A stretch of DNA of 19,819 nucleotides from Verrucomicrobiota bacterium (lineage in GTDB: Bacteria > Verrucomicrobiota > Verrucomicrobiia > Opitutales > Opitutaceae), in NCBI GenBank assembly GCA_023432225.1, contig JAEYUW010000035.1, positions 1 through 19,819 on the forward strand, read 5' to 3'. The notes under the pieces are model-generated. The model worked only from the letters and a program-made list of their open reading frames with translations. It ran no database searches and had not been told where the DNA came from. This document shows positions 1-7,822 of the stretch, piece by piece (the first letter of the stretch is position 1; every line of letters begins with the position of its first letter). The translations under genes and the position numbers were made by a program.

Positions 1-1047
1 ACTCAAACCCTGGGGCGGGCCGCGCGCTATAGCGGGCGGGGCACGGCGACCGAGGATCGATTCGAGGTATTTCGGCGCGAGCCCGTAGCCCGGACGGATG
101 CAGCGAACCTTCGAGGCATCGAGCACCTCACCCGCCTTCACGTCCTCCACCACGAACAGCGAGCGGCGAAACACGCGGCTCGCCTCCTCCTTGGCCGTCA
201 CCGCGTAGTTCACGCGACCGAGGGCGCGTTCGGTCGTGCGGATCGCGTCGACCATCGCCTTGAACTCGGCCGGCTCGAGCGAGAACGCGCTATCCGGGCC
301 CGGTTGAGCGCGGGAGAGCGTGAAATGCTTTTCGACGATGCAGGCCCCGAGCGCGACCGCCGCGACGGGCACGACAATATCGAGAGTGTGATCCGAGAGG
401 CCCGCCGGCACTTGAAACGCCTCGGCCAAGTGCGGAATCGTGCGGAGATTCATCTCCTCCGGCGGCGACGGGTAGGCGCTCGTGCATTTCAGCAGGGCGA
501 GCTGCGTGCCGCCGGCTTCGCGGAACGCGCGCACGGCATCGTCGATTTCTGCGAGCGAGGCCATGCCGGTGGACATGATCGTCGGCTTGCCGGTCGCCGC
601 GACCCGTCGGATGAGTGGCAAATCCACGAGTTCGAACGACGCGATTTTGTGCGCCGGCACCCGCATTTGCTCGAGAAATTCCACCGCAGTCGCGTCGAAC
701 GGCGTCGAAAAGCAGTGCAGGCCGATCTCCTCCGCGAGTTGCTTCAGCTTGGGTTGCCAGTCCCAGGGGGTAAACGCCTCGCCATAGAGATCGTGCAGAT
801 TGCGCCCTTCCCAGATCGTGCCCTTGCCGATCTGAAAATGCGGCGCGGAGCAATCGATCGTCATCGTCGCGGGCGTGTAAGTCTGGAGCTTGATCGCGTC
901 GGCGCCGGCCGCTTTGGCGGCGCGCACGATGGCGGCGGCCTGCTCATAATCCTGGTTATGATTGGCCGACATCTCGGCGATCACATAGACGGAGTGCCCG
1001 GGCCCGATGGAGCGCCCCGCAATCGTGACGGTGGGAACGTGGTTCAT
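1..1047 (-). CDS. pseI: Pseudaminic acid synthase PseI (NeuB family), C-terminal end cut by window edge
   Basis: Condenses 2,4-diamido-2,4,6-trideoxy-L-altrose with phosphoenolpyruvate to give pseudaminic acid in the cytoplasm. Reading from the ATG at 1047 on the minus strand gives 349 codons without a stop. Family signatures seen are IAEMSANHNQ near residue 19, KLQTYTP, STPFD, KIASFE, KCTSAYPS, GLSDHT and EKHFTL, followed by a C-terminal SAF (antifreeze-like) domain containing RPGYGLAPKYL and GRRAPP. Known PseI proteins are about 340-350 aa, so only the last few codons and the stop should be missing. The gene is last in the visible operon; its ATG overlaps the stop of the formyltransferase gene by 4 bases (ATGA), which implies translational coupling. 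PseI, NeuB and LegI are close relatives; the PseB/C/F/G company supports PseI. Confidence 0.93.
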   Translation of the reverse strand, partial: MNHVPTVTIAGRSIGPGHSVYVIAEMSANHNQDYEQAAAIVRAAKAAGADAIKLQTYTPATMTIDCSAPHFQIGKGTIWEGRNLHDLYGEAFTPWDWQPKLKQLAEEIGLHCFSTPFDATAVEFLEQMRVPAHKIASFELVDLPLIRRVAATGKPTIMSTGMASLAEIDDAVRAFREAGGTQLALLKCTSAYPSPPEEMNLRTIPHLAEAFQVPAGLSDHTLDIVVPVAAVALGACIVEKHFTLSRAQPGPDSAFSLEPAEFKAMVDAIRTTERALGRVNYAVTAKEEASRVFRRSLFVVEDVKAGEVLDASKVRCIRPGYGLAPKYLESILGRRAPPAIARGPPQGLS

Positions 1048-1691
1048 GATGCGATCTCCTTCTCGATCGTCAGTCGGTAACGGTGTCCGCGGTATTCGAA
1101 AAAGGCCGGGAAGCGCTGCGAATCCACCACGCGCAACAAATCGAACTGTTCCGCGATGGTGCGCTCCGGATCCAGCCGGCTGTCCTCCGGCGTGCGTCGG
1201 CGAAGATAGGGTCCCGGTTCGCCTTGCTGCGGCTGCGGCACCAGAGTCTCGAAGCGCTCGACCGCTTGCGTCATGAGTTCCAACTCGGCAGCGAACAAGC
1301 GTTCGTGGATTTCCGGCAACAGTTCGTGTCCTTCGAGTGGGCACTTCGTCTTCAGCCAGATGCGGCCCGAGTCCACCGGTTCGCTCGCCTCGATCAGGCT
1401 GACAGTGAACTCACTCGCTCCGCCCGCAATTTCCCAGATGTAGGGTGACCATCCACGTCCCCGCGGCAGATCGCTCGCATGGAGCACGAGCGTCGCGCGG
1501 TATTTTTCCCGGTCACTCGGACGCACGATCTGGCTGCACGAAACCAGGAACAGCACATCGCCCCCCGGAAGCTCTGCCCGATCGTGACAGAGGTGCACCG
1601 CGTGGCCTTTCGCCGCCATGGCGTTCGACCACGCGCGCAGACTCGGCATGACCGGGTGCTGCGGACTGCTGGTGAGTAACGAGATTTTCAT
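1044..1691 (-). CDS. Formyltransferase-family protein in the pseudaminic acid operon
   Basis: A 215-aa protein related to the formyl-transferase N domain (methionyl-tRNA/sugar N-formyltransferases). The core motif HASDLPRGRGWSP starts at residue 71, and an E-P-V-D-S-G segment places the conserved Asp at 107. The C-terminal RRRTPEDSRLD (164-174) and EQFDLLRVVD (181-190) blocks are typical of small sugar-formyltransferase-like proteins. The Asn that lies two residues before the catalytic His in tRNA formyltransferases is Val here, so the mechanism may differ or the substrate may be bound differently. It sits between pseG and pseI, overlapping each by 4 bases, in the slot where the acetyltransferase pseH often occurs. 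Inference: it formylates the C4 amino group left by PseC, giving a 7-N-formyl pseudaminic acid. It could instead act on the finished sugar. Confidence 0.75.
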   Translation of the reverse strand: MKISLLTSSPQHPVMPSLRAWSNAMAAKGHAVHLCHDRAELPGGDVLFLVSCSQIVRPSDREKYRATLVLHASDLPRGRGWSPYIWEIAGGASEFTVSLIEASEPVDSGRIWLKTKCPLEGHELLPEIHERLFAAELELMTQAVERFETLVPQPQQGEPGPYLRRRTPEDSRLDPERTIAEQFDLLRVVDSQRFPAFFEYRGHRYRLTIEKEIAS

Positions 1692-2725
1692 GGCGCGGCT
1701 TCGCAGAAGGAGTGGTGATTGACGAGTTGCTCCACCACGCGCGGAGCGCCGACTGCATCCAGACCACCGAAATCGCGCGGAGCGGCGAGCACATGATCCA
1801 TCTCGATCGCGAGGTCGCGCTCCAACAGGCTTTCAATCGTCCACGCGCGGAACGAACCGATGCGGCGCAAGGCCGGCCCGATCGCCCGCTGATCCTCCGA
1901 AATCGCTCCGATCAGCGCAGGCAGGCGCATCGCGGCGAGTTCCCAGACGGTGGAGCCACCCGCGGTGATCGCGACATCCGCCCAAGCCATGAGTTCGGCG
2001 ACATTTTCGACGTTCACGCGCACTTCGCACGGGAATGACGCGCGCGCGGCGTGTTCGCGCAAAGCGGAGACGTGCACGTTTGCGGCGCCAGCGAGCACGC
2101 ACACCTCCCACCTACCCGGAAGGGCTGCGAGACGCTGCAGGACGCGCCCGGTGTGGTTGTCCGGATCAGAGCCGCCGAAGGTAACCAAAACGCGTCGCGC
2201 ACGATCAACCAGCGGCGCGCGCGCCGCTGCGCCGGCGGAACGAAATTCCCGCCGCAGCAGGCTGTAGCGCGGCCCGAGGAGCAGCTCCGTATCGCGTGCG
2301 AGCTTATTGCGGTAGAGATCGCGGCGCGCGCTCAAGTTTTGGTTCAGCACGAGATCGACCGGATACCGATCCAGATGCGCCATATCGTCCACGGCCAGCA
2401 CGCGCAATCCGCTCGATCGCACGACGTCGAGAAACGCGGGAGTGAAGCGATAGCCATCGACGACGACCCAGGAAGCACCGCATCCACGTGCGAGCGCGAC
2501 CGTGGCAGCGGCATCGGCTCCGCTCGCAACGACGCCGTCGATCTGCCGCAACGTCACTCGCTCGCGATTCAGTCTCGCGGCGAGCGCATCAGGAATCTCG
2601 GCGCAGGCCAAAGTCACCTGCCCGCCGGCGTCCTGCCATGCTTGGGCCAAGGCAAGGCCGCGCATGACGTGCCCGGTGCCGATGGCGGCACTGGCGTCAG
2701 CGCGGAGGAGAAGCGAAGCCTTCAT
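1688..2725 (-). CDS. pseG: UDP-2,4-diacetamido-2,4,6-trideoxy-L-altrose hydrolase PseG
   Basis: Removes UDP from the bis-amidated altrose nucleotide sugar, releasing the free hexose used by PseI. The 345-aa protein has the PseG N-terminal motif IGTGHVMR (residues 15-22, putative catalytic His19), VDDMAH, the LLGPRYSLLRREF segment, FGGSDPDNHT, and ITAGGSTVWELAAMRLPAL in the second GT-B-like lobe. Length is close to known PseG proteins. It starts three bases after the pseF stop and its stop overlaps the formyltransferase start (ATGA), so it is co-translated within the operon. If the formyltransferase replaces PseH, the true substrate would carry a formamido group at C4 instead of an acetamido group. 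Confidence 0.93.
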   Translation of the reverse strand: MKASLLLRADASAAIGTGHVMRGLALAQAWQDAGGQVTLACAEIPDALAARLNRERVTLRQIDGVVASGADAAATVALARGCGASWVVVDGYRFTPAFLDVVRSSGLRVLAVDDMAHLDRYPVDLVLNQNLSARRDLYRNKLARDTELLLGPRYSLLRREFRSAGAAARAPLVDRARRVLVTFGGSDPDNHTGRVLQRLAALPGRWEVCVLAGAANVHVSALREHAARASFPCEVRVNVENVAELMAWADVAITAGGSTVWELAAMRLPALIGAISEDQRAIGPALRRIGSFRAWTIESLLERDLAIEMDHVLAAPRDFGGLDAVGAPRVVEQLVNHHSFCEAAP

Positions 2726-2728
2726 GGA

Positions 2729-3420
<692 letters not shown>

Positions 3421-3424
<4 letters not shown>

Positions 3425-4626
3425 GGCGAGACGGGGGGCGGTGCGAGTTGCCGCACGACATCGATCACCGTGGCGACGTCGCGATCCGTCATCGCGGGGA
3501 AAAGCGGCAAGCTGAGCGCGCGCCCGTAAAAGGACTCGGCGTGTGGGCACTTGCCCGGGCCGTAACCGAACGTGCGGCGATACCACGGTTGAAGGTGAAC
3601 GGGAATGTAGAGGACTTGCGTGCCCACTCCAGCGCCGCGCAGCTGCGCCATGACTTCGGTGCGCGTGCGGCCGAGCGCGCCGAAATCAATCTGCACCGTG
3701 TAAAGATGCCACGACGCGGTCGACGCATCGGCCGAACGGCGCACGCCCGGCGTGGTCAGCCACTGCAAGTCAGCGAACGCCGCGTTGTAAGCGGCCACAA
3801 TCTCGCGTCGGCGCGCCAGGAAGGACGACAGGCGTTCGAGCTGGCTCAGCCCGAGCGCACACTGGAGATCGGTGAGCCGGTAATTGTAGCCGAGATCCTG
3901 CATCTCGTAGAACCACGTGCCGCGCTCGCCCATGACCGCATCGTCAGGCGGCGTCACAAAACTATCCGGCTCACGGTCGATACCGTGCGAACGGAGGCGC
4001 CGGGCGAGCGCGGCCCAGTCGTCGCGATTCGTCACGAGCATGCCGCCTTCGCCGGTGGTCATCGTCTTCACCGGATGAAAACTGAACACGCCGATATCCG
4101 CCCACGGATTGCAGCCGAGGCTCCACGCACGACCGGCAGCATCGTGAAACGCACCGCCGATGCCGTGACAGGCATCCTCGATCACGATCGCTCCGCGAGA
4201 ACGGGCAATCTCGGCAATCGCGGTCAGATCGCAGGCCTGCCCAGCGTAGTCGACGGCGACGACGGCGCGTGTGTCGGGCTTCCAATTGCGCTCCAACTCG
4301 ACGGGATCGAGCGTGTAGCTCACCGGATCGATGTCGGAAAAATCCGGAGTCGCGCCGACGTAAGCGGCAGCATTGGCCGACGCGAGAAAGGTGATCGGCG
4401 AAGTCACGACGCGATCGCCGGCCTTGATACCAGCGACACGCATCGCGAGGTGCAGCGCCGCCGTGGCGCTGTTGACCGCGACGGCATGCTTCGCACCTAC
4501 GCGAGAGGCGACGCGACGTTCGAATTCCGCGATGAGCGGACCTTGGGTCAGGAAATCGGAGCGCAGCGCGGCCACTACCGCGGCGATATCGTCCTCAGTG
4601 ATGGTTTGGCGTCCGTAGGGCAGCAT
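3421..4626 (-). CDS. pseC: UDP-4-amino-4,6-dideoxy-N-acetyl-L-altrosamine transaminase PseC
   Basis: PLP-dependent DegT/DnrJ/EryC1/StrS aminotransferase that aminates C4 of the PseB product. With the ATG at 4626 the protein has 401 aa and begins MLPYGRQTI, like other family members. An alternative TTG at 4641 adds five residues and seems less likely. Visible features are GQACDL, the IEDACHG block with the PLP-binding Asp at 151, SFHPVKTMTTGEGG with the Schiff-base Lys at 187, LGYNYRLTDLQCALG, and a C-terminal HLQPWYR segment. It follows the methyltransferase gene after a 19-base gap and overlaps pseF by 4 bases. The amine it creates is the group that PseH acetylates in classical pathways. Confidence 0.93.
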
Positions 4627-4645
4627 GGCATCCGTGCACAATCGA

Positions 4646-6535
4646 TCAGGCGTTCGTCTTCCAAACCAGTTGGCGACCGCCGGGCAAATAGGTCGGACTC
4701 TTGATGCAGCCTTGGATCATGTTCCGGAATGCCGCGTAACGTTTCACGTCGAGACCGTTGAGAATCCGCGCGGCCTCGGGCCGACGGTCGAGCGTGACGA
4801 GCGCCGCCACGTGATGCAGCTGCGCGATCAACTCGCCGCGCCGGTCATCCTCCCGCTGGCAGCGCTCAAAGAGCGTCTGCGCGGCGCCGGCGAAAAATTC
4901 GAGCGGCATCTCCGCGGGGGTGCGGGCGAACAGCCGTGCGCACTCCTCCGCGGTGATCGGACGGGTGAGACGGAACACGTAGGTGCTGTCCGCGCGCGAC
5001 TCCGGCGCGAGATACTCCCGCAGTGCATGCGCCGCCGAGGTGATCCAAAAACAGGTATACCAACCGAAGTCCTGAAAAATCACCGGCGCGCCGACCCGCA
5101 ATCGCGGCAGGAGAAACTTCATCGCATAGTGCGTGGAAGCCCATGACTTGCAGCCGTCGATGAACAGGGCACCGAGTTCAGGCTCGGCGGAAAGAACGTC
5201 GAGCGCCGTGGCGGCATCGACTTCCTCCGGCAAATCCGGCAGCGGCGAGTCATGCAGCCGCACGAGGCGATGGTAGTCATGCGGCGCGTGAATCGCGCTG
5301 AAGAGGCGTTTGAAATCCGCGCTGCGACAAAGATCGTCCGCTTCAGCGGAGCTGAAAATTTCCTGTTTCACCATCGGCTCGATTGTCTCCCGCAGCCGCT
5401 CGGCCGAATAGTAGGCGTCGAACCGGTCGAATGTGTGCAGCAGAGCCGAGTCCTGCCGAGCGAGATTGTGCGCCATGCCACACGCGATCGCGCGCGTGGT
5501 GCCGCCCAAGAACGGACCGATTTCAACCACGGCCCCGTGACCGTCCCAACGCCGCGCGAAAAGTTCGAACAGCAACTGCCGCTCCGCGAGCGAAGTCTCC
5601 GAAGGGATCTCAGAAAGAAACTCTGCGAGTGGCTTCTCGGGACGAACGACCACCGGAGCGCGGTCGGCTCCGGCACTCGCCATTTCCTTCACGAAGACGA
5701 CCAGGCTGGAATACGCGGCGAAAAACGGCAGTCGTTGAAAAGCTGTCTGCTCGAGCCAGGCGAAAAACTCGGCGACCTCGCTGTTGGCATCGAGGCGTCG
5801 ACCGAGTTCGCTCTGAAATTCGCGATAGGCCGTGGTGCCCAGTGCACCGCCGAAGGCATGGCTGTCGTGCAGGAACTTCAGCGGCGTGACTTCCGCCAAC
5901 GTGAGCCCGCACCGCGCGCCCGCGGCGATCATGTCCTCCAGCGGACATTCCGCCCAAAACGGTTTTCCGCTCCGCGGATCAGGTGAGTAAGGATGCTCGA
6001 AATTCGCGGCTCCGAACGGCTCGGCGAAGGTTCGGTGTTCCGCGAAGTTGAAAGCGAACAGGATGCGGCCACCGGGCCGACAAACGCGCGCCTGCTCCGC
6101 CAGCAGTTCACGCCAATCCGGGAAATGCGGCAGGAAGTCGGCCGAGAGAACCACATCAAATTCGTCGTCTGCGGCAGACAGGTGGTGGGCATCGCCCTGC
6201 CGGATCTCAATCGGAAGGTCACCTTTGTGTTCCGCGAGCAGATCGAGCATGGCTCGGCTGACATCGGTCGCGACGACGCGATGCCCCGCCTCCGCCAGCG
6301 GAATGGCCAAACGACCGTGTCCACAGCCGACATCGAGAATGCGAGAGCCGGACGGGATTGCAGCGAGCATTCGGCGATAGACGGGAGCAAAGAGGCCACC
6401 GGGGCGCACACCCGAGACCCGCAGGTGGTTCGCCGCCGGACCTTGCTGCTGCCAGTAAGCGGTTTTTTGACGGACAACGCGCGCAACCGACGCGTCAGCG
6501 GCGGAGGCGGAGGGCTCAGACGTAAGGGTGGACAT
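4646..6535 (-). CDS. Two-domain SAM-dependent methyltransferase within the pseudaminic acid operon
   Basis: A 629-aa fusion of two different methyltransferase-like domains. The N-terminal domain (about residues 30-285) is a Methyltransf_11-type class I enzyme with motif ILDVGCGHGR (66-75), VVATD (87-91), the FDVVLSADFLPHF segment and RPGGRILFAF. The second (about 300-560) resembles Methyltransf_24/macrocin-type O-methyltransferases, with VVEIGPFLGGTT (336-347), FIDGCKSW (458-465, where relatives often have a DH pair) and VIFQDF (485-490). A helical tail of about 70 residues follows. The gene starts 6 bases after pseB and ends 19 bases before pseC, so it is embedded in the operon. Inference: it methylates the nonulosonic acid or the glycan carrying it. 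The substrate cannot be read from sequence, and whether both domains are active is unknown. Confidence 0.8.
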   Translation of the reverse strand: MSTLTSEPSASAADASVARVVRQKTAYWQQQGPAANHLRVSGVRPGGLFAPVYRRMLAAIPSGSRILDVGCGHGRLAIPLAEAGHRVVATDVSRAMLDLLAEHKGDLPIEIRQGDAHHLSAADDEFDVVLSADFLPHFPDWRELLAEQARVCRPGGRILFAFNFAEHRTFAEPFGAANFEHPYSPDPRSGKPFWAECPLEDMIAAGARCGLTLAEVTPLKFLHDSHAFGGALGTTAYREFQSELGRRLDANSEVAEFFAWLEQTAFQRLPFFAAYSSLVVFVKEMASAGADRAPVVVRPEKPLAEFLSEIPSETSLAERQLLFELFARRWDGHGAVVEIGPFLGGTTRAIACGMAHNLARQDSALLHTFDRFDAYYSAERLRETIEPMVKQEIFSSAEADDLCRSADFKRLFSAIHAPHDYHRLVRLHDSPLPDLPEEVDAATALDVLSAEPELGALFIDGCKSWASTHYAMKFLLPRLRVGAPVIFQDFGWYTCFWITSAAHALREYLAPESRADSTYVFRLTRPITAEECARLFARTPAEMPLEFFAGAAQTLFERCQREDDRRGELIAQLHHVAALVTLDRRPEAARILNGLDVKRYAAFRNMIQGCIKSPTYLPGGRQLVWKTNA

Positions 6536-6541
6536 GGGGTG

Positions 6542-7642
6542 TCAGGCGACCGGGGCGAGTTCTTTGAGGAAGGAGGCGTGCCGGTCGCGCGCTTCGTATT
6601 CCGGCGCGACGCGGAAATGAGGATCGACCTGCTCCGCGATCATGCGTCGCAGGTCGGCGATAGTGAGGAATTGCTCGTTCGTGCCGCTGTTGTAGCAGAA
6701 GCCGGACGGGACCGGTTTCGCGTGCGCGGCGCGGCAGTAGGTCTCGATGTTGTATTCGAAGCCGGACGGCAGGATCGCGTAATACGGACCGCAATCGACC
6801 GTGTTGAGGCTGTCGCTCGGCGTGATCATCTCTTCGTGGATTTTTTCACCCGGACGGACGCCCACGATCGGGTGGTTGCACTCGGGGCCGATCGCCTGCG
6901 CGACATCAGTGATGCGATACGAGGGAATTTTTGGGACGATAATTTCGCCGCCCCAGGCCTGCGACAGGCTCCACAGCACCATCTCGACGCCCTCCTGCAG
7001 GCTGATGTTGAAACGCGTCATCGTCGGATCCGTGATCGGCAGCACGCCGGTCTTTCGCTTCTCCAAGAAGAATGGGATTACCGAGCCGCGACTGCCCATG
7101 ACGTTGCCGTAGCGCACGACGCTGAAGCGGATGTCGCGCGCGCCGCGGATGTTGTTGGCGGCGACGAAGAGTTTGTCGGAGCAGAGCTTCGTGGCGCCGT
7201 AGAGATTGGTGGGCGCCGCGGCCTTGTCGGTCGAGAGCGCGACGACACGGCGGACGTTGCCGGAGAGACAAGCGTCGATGACGTTTTGCGCGCCGAGGAC
7301 GTTCGTCTTGATGCACTCGAACGGATTGTATTCGGCCGTCGGCACCTGCTTGAGCGCGGCGGCGTGCACGACGACGTCGATGCCTTCCATCGCGCGGCGC
7401 AGACGCGCTTCGTCGCGCACGTCGCCGATGAAGTAGCGGATCGCTTTGTATTTCGTCGGCGGAAACTCCTGCGCCATCTCGAACTGCTTCAGCTCGTCGC
7501 GCGAGAAAACCACCAGGCGCGCGATCTGCGGATAGCGCTCGAGCACCGTGCGCACGAAGGCCTTGCCGAAGGAGCCGGTGCCACCGGTCAGGAGGATGCT
7601 GGCGTTCTCGAGGCTGAATCCGGAGCGGGGAGCAGATTTCAT
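6542..7642 (-). CDS. pseB: UDP-N-acetylglucosamine 4,6-dehydratase (inverting) PseB
   Basis: First enzyme of pseudaminic acid synthesis; dehydrates and C5-epimerises UDP-GlcNAc to a 4-keto-6-deoxy-L-arabino-hexose. The 366-aa SDR protein has an NAD(P)-binding GGTGSFG (20-26), FSRDELKQ, HAAALKQVP, STDKAAAPTNLYGATK with the D139-K140 pair typical of inverting dehydratases and Y148/K152, VRYGNVMGSRGSVIPFF, and the FNISLQEGVE segment. It is the promoter-proximal gene of the operon, with 170 bases of non-coding DNA upstream before the glycosyltransferase stop. The C-terminal region (about 290-366) is Cys/Tyr-bearing and ends in a conserved-looking EYEARDRHASFLKEL. FlaA1 and CapD relatives share the domain, but the operon fixes the role. 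Confidence 0.94.
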   Translation of the reverse strand: MKSAPRSGFSLENASILLTGGTGSFGKAFVRTVLERYPQIARLVVFSRDELKQFEMAQEFPPTKYKAIRYFIGDVRDEARLRRAMEGIDVVVHAAALKQVPTAEYNPFECIKTNVLGAQNVIDACLSGNVRRVVALSTDKAAAPTNLYGATKLCSDKLFVAANNIRGARDIRFSVVRYGNVMGSRGSVIPFFLEKRKTGVLPITDPTMTRFNISLQEGVEMVLWSLSQAWGGEIIVPKIPSYRITDVAQAIGPECNHPIVGVRPGEKIHEEMITPSDSLNTVDCGPYYAILPSGFEYNIETYCRAAHAKPVPSGFCYNSGTNEQFLTIADLRRMIAEQVDPHFRVAPEYEARDRHASFLKELAPVA

Positions 7643-7668
7643 CGGGTAAATAGGTCCGACGCCCCCTC

Positions 7669-7684
7669 AGCAAACCTCAGGCCC
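7669..7684 (-). promoter_or_regulatory. Weak sigma54-like -24/-12 element upstream of pseB
   Basis: On the minus strand GGGCCTG-N4-TTGCT fits the sigma54 pattern TGGCACG-N4-TTGCW, with the invariant GG and GC pairs 10 bases apart and a full -12 box. A transcript would start about 12 bases downstream, leaving a leader of roughly 16 bases before the pseB ATG. No good sigma70 pair was found in this gap. GG-N10-GC is common by chance in GC-rich DNA, so this is only a candidate. Confidence 0.3.
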
Positions 7685-7794
7685 AGCGTTCACCCGGCCG
7701 CGCAAATCCTTAGGCTAAAGATCATTCGCCGTTTTTTTGTCAGACAGCGCCGGATCAACCGGCCGCAAGCGTCTTCGCATCCCGCTGATGCGGT

Positions 7795-7822
7795 AAAATT
7801 TTCCGGCGCGACTTAGCGCGCC
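7795..7822 (-). terminator. Possible intrinsic terminator at the end of the glycosyltransferase gene
   Basis: Read on the minus strand, a GGCGCG stem, a 6-base loop and CGCGCC overlap the TAA stop of the glycosyltransferase gene and are followed by GGAAAATTTT. The stem is short (6 bp) but all G-C. The trailing run mixes A and T, so termination may be inefficient and some readthrough into the pse operon is possible. Confidence 0.4.

Noticed and set aside
5993..7816. 607-codon plus-strand frame opposite pseB and the methyltransferase
   Set aside because: Low-complexity Arg/Asp/Val-rich translation, antisense to pseB; no recognisable domain.
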